Shown here piece by piece: positions 6,546 through 13,600 of a stretch of 16,638 bases of DNA. Positions within the stretch are counted from its first letter, which is position 1. Each line of letters begins with the position of its first letter. Source of the stretch: Sulfurospirillum arcachonense (GTDB lineage Bacteria > Campylobacterota > Campylobacteria > Campylobacterales > Sulfurospirillaceae); NCBI GenBank assembly GCA_015662785.1, contig DQTM01000048.1, positions 1-16,638 of the forward strand, given 5' to 3'. Position numbers and translations under genes: made by a program. The notes under the pieces are model-generated. The model was not told the origin of the DNA. It was given only the letters and a program-made list of their open reading frames with translations, and made no database searches.

Positions 6546-7481
6546 ATGGAATATGGAATATTTTTAGTATCTATGGGGGCACTTGTATTTGGTGCAAACT
6601 ATATTATAATTGAATCTGAGAGAATCGCACTTCACTTTAATATATCATCATTTGTTATTGGTGCTACACTTATTGCAGTTGGAACTAGTCTACCTGAGAT
6701 GGCAGCAAGCATTGCAGCTAGTAGTGCAGGAAAATCAGATATGGCAGTTGCCAATGTTCTTGGAAGTGTAACATTTAACATATCTTTAGTCTTGGGGCTT
6801 ATCTTTCTTATCACAAAAGATTTAAAGCCAAAACGTGACCTATTCAAAAATGATAGTGCTTGGAGTCTGTTTCCACTTATGATTTTTATTATCATGGCAT
6901 ATGATGGAACTATAGGTATGTTTGAAGGTATTATGTTTTTACTTCTTATGGTTGGTTATCTTCTGTTTTTAAGTAAAGATGCAAAATCTATTGAGGGCGA
7001 GGTAGATACCGAACTTGCAAAAGAAAAATTTGCTTGGGGAAAAACTCTTATATTTCTTTTTATTGGTTTTGCTCTTGTCATAATTGGTGCAAACTATACA
7101 ATAGAGAGTGCTTCAACAATAGCTAGAAGTTTAGGTGTTACTGAGTGGGTTATCTCTTTGATACTAATCGCATTTGGTACAAGTCTTCCTGAGCTTGTTG
7201 TGAGTATTGCAGCAGCTAGAAAGGGTAATGCTGACATGATAATAGGAAATATCATAGGAAGTAACGTTGCAAACTTTACTATAGTCTTAGGAAGTGCTGC
7301 AATTGTTAACCCACTAACCATAGACTTTTCAAAATATGGATATGATATCTTATGTGCAGGAACTGCATCTTTCATGTTAGTTTTTATAACAGCAAACAAA
7401 CTATACAACAAATCAGCAGGAATAGGACTTTTAGTCATAATTGCTCTTATGTTACACAATTCATTAAAGGTATTTTTCTAA
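6546..7481 (+). CDS. CaCA-family calcium/sodium antiporter
   Basis: This is an inner-membrane cation exchanger of the YrbG/CaxA type. The 311 residues form about ten hydrophobic segments in two inverted halves. Each half has an alpha repeat: VGTSLPEMAASIAAS (45-59) followed by MAVANVLGSVTFNI, and FGTSLPELVVSIAAA (210-224) followed by MIIGNIIGSNVANF. The Glu in each GTSLPE is the ion-binding acid. The second repeat is canonical (GN-x2-GSN). The first has Ala for Gly and Val for Asn (AN-x2-GSV), so ion preference may differ from standard Na+/Ca2+ exchangers. Ca2+ versus another cation cannot be told from sequence. It is the last gene of the plus-strand block and is followed directly by a terminator. 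Confidence 0.88.
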   Translation: MEYGIFLVSMGALVFGANYIIIESERIALHFNISSFVIGATLIAVGTSLPEMAASIAASSAGKSDMAVANVLGSVTFNISLVLGLIFLITKDLKPKRDLFKNDSAWSLFPLMIFIIMAYDGTIGMFEGIMFLLLMVGYLLFLSKDAKSIEGEVDTELAKEKFAWGKTLIFLFIGFALVIIGANYTIESASTIARSLGVTEWVISLILIAFGTSLPELVVSIAAARKGNADMIIGNIIGSNVANFTIVLGSAAIVNPLTIDFSKYGYDILCAGTASFMLVFITANKLYNKSAGIGLLVIIALMLHNSLKVFF

Positions 7482-7507
7482 TCCTTGCATGTAAGGATTA
7501 CTTTTTT
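7479..7507 (+). terminator. Rho-independent terminator of the plus-strand block
   Basis: An eight-bp stem (TAATCCTT with AAGGATTA, 7479-7486 and 7493-7500) encloses a GCATGT loop and is followed by C and six T. It begins in the last codon of the exchanger gene. The stop codon of the convergent mrdA gene lies in the right arm. In the minus direction the hairpin is followed by A-rich rather than T-rich sequence, so it is mainly a plus-strand terminator. Confidence 0.75.
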
Positions 7508-9285
7508 ATATACCCCATCTCCAAAAGCTTATCATAGATTTTGGAGATGACTTTTCCTGCTGCTGCTCCACCGTGTCCACCATGTTCTACTATAACTGTT
7601 ACCACATACTGAGGATCTTTATATGGACCGTAAGTAGTAAACCAAGCGTGTGAGCGATGAAAGTACTCTAATTCACTCTCTTTCATACGTTTCTTTTCAC
7701 TCTGAGGGATACCTACAACTTGAGCAGTTCCTGTTTTACCAGCGATATCTACTTTAGACTTTATATACCAACGTCCTGTTCCTTTTGGATGAGATATAAC
7801 TTCTCTCATAGCTTTTCTTATAAGAGGAAGATTTTTCTTTTGTGTAAATGTTAAAATATCTTTGTTACCATAATCAACGTCTAAACCCCCAACACTTTGT
7901 ATAAAATGTGGAGTAATACTTGAACCTGTTGCTAAAAGTGCAGTGTATCTAGCAACCTGTAAAGGTGTTGTTAAAAAGTAGCCTTGGCCAATAGAAGTAA
8001 TCAAAGTTTCACCTTGATACCAAGGTTTTTGATACTTTTGCATTTTCCAAGATCTGCCAGGAACTGAACCAACAAATTCAAAGGGTAAATCTACGCCAGT
8101 TTTTGTTGCAAATCCAAGATTTCTTAAAACTGGTGCTATTTTGTCAATACCGACTTTTAGACTTCCTTTGTAAAAATAGTCATCACAACTCTCTCTAATA
8201 GCTTTTTTAAGACTTGTTTTTCCATGACCTCTCTCTTTCCAGCATCTAAAATTTCTTCCACCTAACTCCATCGAACCACTACAATAAAAATTTGTATAAG
8301 GTGTAATCAGTCCTGATTCTAAGAAAGAGAGTGCTACACCCATTTTTACAACTGAACCGGGAGGATAAAGTCCATTGATTAGCTTATTTGTAAAAGGATG
8401 ATTAAAATCACTTGTTAACTCTTTCCACTCTTTATGGCTAATACCACTAACAAATTGATTTAGATTATACTCAGGGAAACTTCCAGCTGCCAATATTTTC
8501 CCATTTTTTGCATTCATTACTATAACAGCACCACTTCTCTTCCCAAATATTTTTGCCACATATTGTTGTAACTCCAAATCTAAACTAAGCATAATATCGC
8601 TACTAACAGGAAGCTTTTGATCAATTTCTTCTAACTCTTCATTAAAAGCTGTTACTTTTGTTCTTTTAACACCTTTTTGTCCCTGCAAAACTGAATTGTA
8701 ATACTTTTCAATGCCAGTTCTTCCTATAAACCCTGTAAGCTTTGCAACTGGATTTTCTTGTTCATCTTTTAGATTTGCTTTTGCAACATAACCTATAACA
8801 TGGGAAGCTAGTTCTTTGTATGGATAATAACGTTTTGAGGCAATATTTATCTTTAAATTATCTCTTAAAGAGAGTTTTGAAAACTCACTTATGACATCAT
8901 CATGCGATATAAAATCAACGACTTTTACAAAATCATGTGAATATGGTGAGTCACGTTTTATATATAGTTTTTTTAGCTTTTTAAACTCTAGACCTTTTAT
9001 ATTTTTTACTAAAAAATTAATCTCTTTCTCTAAAATCTCTCTTTTTCTTGAACTACTAAGTTGTGGTTTTATGCCTATACTGAAGCCTAATCTATTTACA
9101 GAGAGTGGTTTTCCATTGATATCTAAAATAGACCCTCTAAAAGGAGCAAGATCGTCCACTCTGATAGCATTTTGTTTTGCTATCTCTTCATTATATGTAT
9201 TAGATTTTATACTTATATAGTATATTCTTACAAGTAAAACTAACCAAAAGGCAGTAAATCCAAAAAGTAATAATTTTATTCTCAT
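7498..9285 (-). CDS. mrdA: Penicillin-binding protein 2 (elongasome transpeptidase)
   Basis: This class B penicillin-binding protein cross-links peptidoglycan during lateral wall growth, working with RodA, MreC and MreD. The 595 residues contain one N-terminal membrane anchor (LLLFGFTAFWLVLLV), a pedestal domain (APFRGSILDINGKPLSVN and GFIGRTGIEKYYNSVL) and the transpeptidase domain. Its active-site motifs are S-x-x-K with Ser311 and Lys314 (PPGSVVKMG), SCD at 366-368 in the usual PBP2 form, and KTGT at 517-520. The RGHGKTSLKKAIRESCDDYFY segment is typical of PBP2 rather than PBP3. The start is ATG at 9285 with AAGGA six bases upstream, in ATGA overlap with the upstream membrane-protein gene. 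It is the last gene of the long minus-strand envelope operon. Confidence 0.93.
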   Translation of the reverse strand: MRIKLLLFGFTAFWLVLLVRIYYISIKSNTYNEEIAKQNAIRVDDLAPFRGSILDINGKPLSVNRLGFSIGIKPQLSSSRKREILEKEINFLVKNIKGLEFKKLKKLYIKRDSPYSHDFVKVVDFISHDDVISEFSKLSLRDNLKINIASKRYYPYKELASHVIGYVAKANLKDEQENPVAKLTGFIGRTGIEKYYNSVLQGQKGVKRTKVTAFNEELEEIDQKLPVSSDIMLSLDLELQQYVAKIFGKRSGAVIVMNAKNGKILAAGSFPEYNLNQFVSGISHKEWKELTSDFNHPFTNKLINGLYPPGSVVKMGVALSFLESGLITPYTNFYCSGSMELGGRNFRCWKERGHGKTSLKKAIRESCDDYFYKGSLKVGIDKIAPVLRNLGFATKTGVDLPFEFVGSVPGRSWKMQKYQKPWYQGETLITSIGQGYFLTTPLQVARYTALLATGSSITPHFIQSVGGLDVDYGNKDILTFTQKKNLPLIRKAMREVISHPKGTGRWYIKSKVDIAGKTGTAQVVGIPQSEKKRMKESELEYFHRSHAWFTTYGPYKDPQYVVTVIVEHGGHGGAAAGKVISKIYDKLLEMGYIKK

Positions 9286-9752
9286 ACTTTTCCTTTAAAA
9301 AGTACTATTGCCAATACAACATCTAAAGCAATATAATAAAAATAACCTTGTGAAAAAGATGGCATATCTTGATTTAAAACATATGCTATAAAAGAGTTCA
9401 GTAAAGAGTGTCCTAAATATGCAGCTACAACATAAATAGCTACTATACAGTTAGTACATGAAAAAAAGTTTCTAATTTTCTCCACAAAAAGATAGTAAAA
9501 AATTAAAAAAGAGAGAAGTGAAGAAAAGAGATAAAAACCTTTATCTAAATCATATATAGTAAGATATGCAAAACTAAGATAAATATATAGGTTACTCTTC
9601 TCATTTTCAAAGTTTATTACAATGAACGCAAAAAATACTCCAACAAAAAGTGGCAAATAAGTATAAAGGGAACTCATAATTTGGTAAACTACCAAACTTA
9701 AGCAGATGAGAGTAAATCTCAAATAGTTTTTATCAGTGCTACTTCGTCGCAT
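9282..9752 (-). CDS. MreD-like integral membrane protein
   Basis: This protein of 156 residues is almost entirely hydrophobic, with about five predicted transmembrane helices (for example LPLFVGVFFAFIVINF and LFSSLLSFLIFYYLFV). Sequence identity to MreD is not obvious by eye. The size, topology and position directly before PBP2 with a 4-nt overlap are those of MreD, the elongasome membrane subunit. C. jejuni has, as I recall, an uncharacterised membrane protein at the same place. The start is uncertain. The ATG at 9752 overlaps argA by 34 bases and lacks a clear ribosome site. A TTG at 9722 would give a 4-nt TTGA overlap and still begin before the first helix. The function is an inference from context. 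Confidence 0.7.
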   Translation of the reverse strand: MRRSSTDKNYLRFTLICLSLVVYQIMSSLYTYLPLFVGVFFAFIVINFENEKSNLYIYLSFAYLTIYDLDKGFYLFSSLLSFLIFYYLFVEKIRNFFSCTNCIVAIYVVAAYLGHSLLNSFIAYVLNQDMPSFSQGYFYYIALDVVLAIVLFKGKV

Positions 9753-10177
9753 ACTGGAAAGTGCTTACATTTAATGCAATCAGCCCAAATTTTGTGAGCT
9801 GGTAATGATTCTTTTGGAATCTCTTTAAAGCCAATTGACTCAAAAAAACCTTGTTCATAAGTAAGAGTGAAAATCTTTTTAACATTTAAACTTTTACCCT
9901 CTTCTAGCATAGTCTTTACCATGCCTTTCCCTATTCCTTCTCCTCTACATTTGTCACTTACTATAAGGCTTCTTAACTCTCCTAAATCATATGCATGAAA
10001 GTGTAATGCTCCAAAGCCTACTATAGTATCATCTTTTTTAGCTATGATATATGAGCGTATATTGGTTGCCATCTCATCAGAACTTCTAAAAAGAATGGTT
10101 CCTTTTTTAACTTCTTCTACAACTAATTCTTGCATCTCTTTGATGTCACTTAATCGTGCCTTAGCATAATCAATCAA
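9719..10177 (-). CDS. argA: Short-form N-acetylglutamate synthase (GNAT)
   Basis: A single-domain GNAT acetyltransferase of about 152 residues, probably acetylating glutamate in the first step of arginine synthesis. The acetyl-CoA loop is CRGEGIGKGM, preceded by the strand LGELRSLIV. The tail FFESIGFKEIPKESLP...KIWADCIKCKHFPVCDE is the signature of short ArgA proteins (the S-NAGS group lacking the kinase-like domain), including the three Cys of C-x2-C-x5-C. I chose the TTG at 10177, which overlaps the engB stop (TTGATTGA) and has GGAG nine bases upstream; it yields MIDYAKARLSDI, like family N-termini. A TTG at 10204 would add nine residues. Ornithine acetyltransferase could make the enzyme partly redundant. 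Other GNAT substrates are not excluded. Confidence 0.82.
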   Translation of the reverse strand: MIDYAKARLSDIKEMQELVVEEVKKGTILFRSSDEMATNIRSYIIAKKDDTIVGFGALHFHAYDLGELRSLIVSDKCRGEGIGKGMVKTMLEEGKSLNVKKIFTLTYEQGFFESIGFKEIPKESLPAHKIWADCIKCKHFPVCDEVALIKTI

Positions 10178-10778
10178 GATTAGTTTCTCCAAATAGAGCA
10201 TCAAATATCAAATCAATTGCTTTTTGTATACCCTTACCTTTTGAGCTAGATACCATAAGGCAGTTTGGATATATTTTTTTCAAAGCACTTACATCTTTTT
10301 GTTTAAGTTTATCTGCTTTTGTAAATATAACCACTATTTTTTGCTCAACACTACAAATCTCATGAAGATATGCTGATACCTCTTTGTCAATTTCAAGTTC
10401 AGGGTGACGAGAATCTACAAGATGAACAAAAAGCTTTATTGACTCTCTCTCTTTAATAAACTTAGTCAAGGTTTTCTGCCACTCATGCTTCATAGACTTT
10501 GAAACTCTAGCATAACCAAAACCTGGAAGATCGACTAATCTTGCACCGTAATCTTCATCACCTTTTTTAAATACAATATCAAAAAAGTTTATGAGTCTAG
10601 TTTTCCCTGGAGTTGATGAGCTTTTTGCTAAACCTTTTCTATTTGTTAGTGCATTTATAATAGAGCTTTTACCAACATTACTACGTCCAATAAAGGCTAC
10701 TTCAATGCTATCTTCATCTAATACTTGATCCATTTTCTCGGCTGATTTAACAAAATTAGCCTCTTTTATAGTTATCAT
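10170..10778 (-). CDS. engB: Ribosome biogenesis GTP-binding protein EngB/YsxC
   Basis: This TRAFAC-class GTPase is required for late assembly of the 50S subunit. The 202-residue protein has G1 GRSNVGKSS (31-39), the G2 region SSSTPGKTRLINFF (53-66), G3 DLPGFGYARVSK (83-94), G4 TKAD (153-156) and the G5-type SSSKGKG near the end. This is the full set in normal order and length. The ATG at 10778 overlaps the lptA stop (ATGA). The 3' end overlaps argA. The gene sits inside an envelope operon, as it does in C. jejuni according to my memory of that map. Confidence 0.95.
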   Translation of the reverse strand: MITIKEANFVKSAEKMDQVLDEDSIEVAFIGRSNVGKSSIINALTNRKGLAKSSSTPGKTRLINFFDIVFKKGDEDYGARLVDLPGFGYARVSKSMKHEWQKTLTKFIKERESIKLFVHLVDSRHPELEIDKEVSAYLHEICSVEQKIVVIFTKADKLKQKDVSALKKIYPNCLMVSSSKGKGIQKAIDLIFDALFGETNLD

Positions 10779-11239
10779 TTTTTCTTCTTCTCTTCTACTT
10801 TAAATATAAATTTAACAGGTTTTTTCCCATCACTCTCTACTTCATAACGACCTGTTGTTTGGTTTATAAAAATTTTATCTCCATAAACTTTTTTGTTTGT
10901 TACTTTTTCATGTAAAAATGCATCTTTAATAAGTGTATATTGATCTTTTATTGGATTATATATCATTGTTTGTGCTTTTCCAAAATAGACCTTGTCTTTC
11001 ATTATTATATCTAATGCAGCATTTCCCGTTGCTGTATATTTTAGAGGTTGTCTTTGTTTGTCAAAGGTTATAACTACTTTCTTTGCTACAAGTTTGTCTT
11101 TTCCTTTAGTAACTACGACATTACCTGTAAATTCTGTTATTTGCTTTACTTCATCAGCATAAAACTTATCTGCAACTACTTCTACCATCTCAGCACTCAA
11201 AAAACTTACTAAACTTAATACTACCAATAATGATTTCAC
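10775..11239 (-). CDS. lptA: LPS transport periplasmic protein LptA
   Basis: This periplasmic OstA-fold protein forms the bridge that carries lipopolysaccharide from the LptBFGC complex to LptD. The 154-residue precursor has a short Sec signal peptide (MKSLLVVLSLVSFLSAEM) and then repeated beta strands. VVADKFYADEVKQITEFTGNVVVTKG and LVAKKVVITFD are the typical LptA opening, and YTATGNAALDI is the second turn. The C-terminus is Lys-rich (EEKKKK). The start is GTG, in GTGA overlap with the lptC stop, with GAGGA upstream. Adjacency to lptC and kdsC supports the role. Confidence 0.85.
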   Translation of the reverse strand: MKSLLVVLSLVSFLSAEMVEVVADKFYADEVKQITEFTGNVVVTKGKDKLVAKKVVITFDKQRQPLKYTATGNAALDIIMKDKVYFGKAQTMIYNPIKDQYTLIKDAFLHEKVTNKKVYGDKIFINQTTGRYEVESDGKKPVKFIFKVEEKKKK

Positions 11240-11763
11240 TTCTTTTCTTCCTCTATAATCGATTTAATGTTATTCGCATATATCTTACCTTCTATGGTCT
11301 TATATACCATTGAAGTCCCGTATGTAATACTTCTATTATCTTCCAATGTAAAGTCAACATCAGTTTTAAAGACTCTTGTTTTTAAATTATAATCTGCTTT
11401 TTGCGATTTAAACTTAACACTATCACTGTTTCGATAACGTACATTACCTTCAAGTTTTAGATCATCTTTTACCAATACTCCACTGTCTGCTTTTAAATTT
11501 TCTAAAAGAGTCTTTTTTGATTTTCTTGTTGCCTCTACATTGTAAAATTCATCATGATTTACAAACCTTAAAACTTTTGAAGCTCTAACTATATGAGAAA
11601 CCCCATCTTCAGTAATAGAGTAATTTACCATATTTATCATCTCAATATTAGGACTGTTTTTACTGTTTTTACTCTTCACCACATCGTAAGGTTTCTGGTA
11701 TAATAAAAACACCATAATCCCAACAAAAGCAAATATAAAATAGTATAAAAATTTTACTGCCAA
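11236..11763 (-). CDS. lptC: LPS export component LptC
   Basis: LptC is a bitopic inner-membrane protein that passes LPS from the LptBFG transporter to LptA. This 175-residue protein has one N-terminal transmembrane anchor (LYYFIFAFVGIMVFLLY) and then a periplasmic beta-jellyroll region with the OstA-like strand pattern. ITEDGVSHIVRASKVLRF, NLKADSGVLVKDDLKLEGNVRYRNSD and FKSQKADYNLKTRVFKTD fit the LptC domain. LptC sequences are divergent, so the call also rests on its place between kdsC and lptA, which is the classical order. The start is TTG, overlapping kdsC by ten bases; no better start is visible before the membrane anchor. Confidence 0.82.
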   Translation of the reverse strand: MAVKFLYYFIFAFVGIMVFLLYQKPYDVVKSKNSKNSPNIEMINMVNYSITEDGVSHIVRASKVLRFVNHDEFYNVEATRKSKKTLLENLKADSGVLVKDDLKLEGNVRYRNSDSVKFKSQKADYNLKTRVFKTDVDFTLEDNRSITYGTSMVYKTIEGKIYANNIKSIIEEEKK

Positions 11764-12248
11764 AGCTTTAAAAACTCCTCTTCAAGTCCCTCTTTTTCAA
11801 TTATCATATCAATCATTTCTCTAACTGCCCCTCTACCGCCATTGGTTTTAAGTACAGTTTTTACACTCTTTTTTATCAAACTTACACCATCATTTGGAGT
11901 AAATGACCACCCAACACTTTGAAGCATACCAATGTCATTGAGATCATCACCAATAGCAGCAACATTTTCCCAAGTAAGATTTTCCTCTTTTAAAATCTCT
12001 TCCAAAAGTGTTTTTTTATCTTTAATTCCTTGATGAAGATGAGTTATATTAAGCTCACAAGCCCGTCTTTCAACTACCTTAGAATTTCTTCCTGTAATAA
12101 TTGCACTTTTAAGCCCAAGTCTACTCCAAGAGGCAATTGCTAAACCATCTTTTGCATTAAATGCTTTATATTCATCTTTGTTGCTACCATAAATTATACT
12201 ACCATCAGTCAAACATCCATCTACATCAAATACTAAGAGTTTTATCAT
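11754..12248 (-). CDS. kdsC: 3-deoxy-D-manno-octulosonate 8-phosphate phosphatase
   Basis: This C0-type HAD phosphatase releases Kdo from Kdo-8-phosphate for the LPS inner core. The 164-residue protein has HAD motif I DVDGCLTDG with nucleophile Asp8 and acid Asp10. It also has motif II TGR (52-54), Lys in GIKDKKT and motif IV GDDLNDIGML (100-109). The lack of a large cap domain and the FNAKDGLAI segment are characteristic of KdsC, which works as a tetramer. The ATG overlaps the hisB stop (ATGA). Its neighbours lptC and lptA belong to the same LPS pathway. Confidence 0.93.
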   Translation of the reverse strand: MIKLLVFDVDGCLTDGSIIYGSNKDEYKAFNAKDGLAIASWSRLGLKSAIITGRNSKVVERRACELNITHLHQGIKDKKTLLEEILKEENLTWENVAAIGDDLNDIGMLQSVGWSFTPNDGVSLIKKSVKTVLKTNGGRGAVREMIDMIIEKEGLEEEFLKLWQ

Positions 12249-12817
12249 AAAACACCCTTTGTACTAGGGATTCCCACTCTTTCATTTTTAGCAATTGAAC
12301 GACGAAGTGCCACGGCAAATGATTTGAAAACTGCTTCAAGTATATGGTGCTTATTTTTACCACGTTTACACTCTACATGTAAAGTGAGTCCTGCACTACT
12401 AACTACTGCTCTAAAAAACTCTTCAGAGAGTTCAACATCAAATTCTCCAACTTTACCACTTAAAGCTACATCATAAACCAAGTAAGCACGGTTACTCAAG
12501 TCCAAACAACTCTCAACAGCTGCTTCATCCATAACAACAACGGCATTAGAGTATCTTTCTACATTTTCTATAGGGAAAATTGCCTCTTTCAAAGCTTGTC
12601 CTATTACTATTCCAACATCTTCTACACTATGGTGAAAATCTATATGAGTATCACCTTTACATGTAACGTTTAAATCCACCAAAGAGTGCTTTGAAAAAGC
12701 TTCTAACATATGGTCAAAAAAACCAATTCCTGTTGATATATTTGATACTCCTGTACCATATAGATTCAACTCAACAACTATATCTGTCTCTTTTGTTTTT
12801 CTACTTATCTTTGTCAT
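12245..12817 (-). CDS. hisB: Imidazoleglycerol-phosphate dehydratase
   Basis: This enzyme dehydrates imidazole-glycerol phosphate to imidazole-acetol phosphate, a histidine-synthesis step. The 190-residue protein is the monofunctional form, without the HisB-N phosphatase domain of E. coli. It shows both manganese-binding repeats: GFFDHMLEAFSKHS (32-45) with HHSVEDVGIVIG (62-73), and KNKHHILEAVFKSFA near residue 165. A 3-base gap separates it from rlpA and a 4-nt overlap joins it to kdsC, so it is transcribed within the envelope operon. This is an unusual location away from other his genes. Two TACATGTA palindromes lie in the coding region. Confidence 0.95.
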   Translation of the reverse strand: MTKISRKTKETDIVVELNLYGTGVSNISTGIGFFDHMLEAFSKHSLVDLNVTCKGDTHIDFHHSVEDVGIVIGQALKEAIFPIENVERYSNAVVVMDEAAVESCLDLSNRAYLVYDVALSGKVGEFDVELSEEFFRAVVSSAGLTLHVECKRGKNKHHILEAVFKSFAVALRRSIAKNERVGIPSTKGVL

Positions 12818-12820
12818 GTT

Positions 12821-13600
12821 TTACTCTCTTACTATAAATGAGCCACTAAACCCATCACTTGATTTATACTCTCTTGCTTCAGCTTCACTCTTAAAACCTG
12901 TTAAATATACTCTATAAAGTGCTACTCCATCTTTTTGACCAACAACTACTTTTGAGCTATATCTTCCCTCTACCTGTTTATATCGCTTTGCATATATATA
13001 CGCACCAACTTTGTTTCTAAATGCCCCGATTTGAACTGCATAGTTACCTAAAACAACACTTTGAGTACTTCCTGCACTATTTCCAATAACTCCATTAAAA
13101 CCTATAACTTCAATGCGAACTGGAGCTGTACCTTTTTTTACCATATCAATTCTATGTGCTGCTTGATTTGATAAGTCTATAATTCTTGATTTTACAAAAG
13201 GTCCTCTGTCGTTTATTCTTACTACTATTTTAGTACCATTTTCAAGATTTGTTACTCTTAACATTGTATTCATTGGCAACGTTTTATGCGCTGCTGTCAT
13301 AGCGTGCATATTGTAGTATTCGCCATTAGAAGTCAATTTATTATGAAAATTAGGTCCATACCAACTTGCAATTCCACTAAAAGAGTCATTTATGCTTACT
13401 TTTGTCGGATAATATTTTTTCCCTAGTACAGTATAAGGTCGCATTGTAGCTCTATGCATATTTTTAGAGTTTTTTATCTCTTCTGTTGATTTATGGCTAC
13501 TACTTTTGCTACTTCCACCGCCACTATAGACATACTGACGACTCGAACAACCACTAAAAACTAAAAGTGCAATTATAAATATAAGGCTTCTAATATACAT
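12821..13600 (-). CDS. rlpA: RlpA-like lipoprotein (DPBB lytic transglycosylase and SPOR)
   Basis: This is a lipid-anchored envelope protein with a signal peptide and lipobox (FSGCSS). A Ser-rich linker follows, then a double-psi beta-barrel domain (GIASWYGPNFHNKLTSNGE...YYNMHAMTAAHKTLP, then VRINDRGPF and RIIDLSNQAA) with the conserved His and the DRGPF Asp. The C-terminus is a SPOR domain (YAVQIGAFRNKVGAYIYAKRY...YRVYLTGF), which binds peptidoglycan stripped of stem peptides. RlpA in Pseudomonas is a lytic transglycosylase. The start is uncertain. The ATG at 13600 gives a compact lipoprotein signal and a small overlap with mltD but no clear ribosome site. TTG at 13612 or GTG at 13621 would add four or seven residues. 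Coupling with mltD suggests joint wall cleavage. Confidence 0.88.
   Translation of the reverse strand: MYIRSLIFIIALLVFSGCSSRQYVYSGGGSSKSSSHKSTEEIKNSKNMHRATMRPYTVLGKKYYPTKVSINDSFSGIASWYGPNFHNKLTSNGEYYNMHAMTAAHKTLPMNTMLRVTNLENGTKIVVRINDRGPFVKSRIIDLSNQAAHRIDMVKKGTAPVRIEVIGFNGVIGNSAGSTQSVVLGNYAVQIGAFRNKVGAYIYAKRYKQVEGRYSSKVVVGQKDGVALYRVYLTGFKSEAEAREYKSSDGFSGSFIVRE

Noticed and set aside
7094..7459. Minus-strand open frame inside the exchanger gene
   Set aside because: It is the antisense shadow of a repeat-rich membrane protein gene; the hydrophobic product mirrors the opposite strand and there is no independent start signal.
8891..9220. Plus-strand open frame of 109 codons inside mrdA
   Set aside because: It is antisense to a clear PBP2 coding region and has no ribosome site or recognisable domain.
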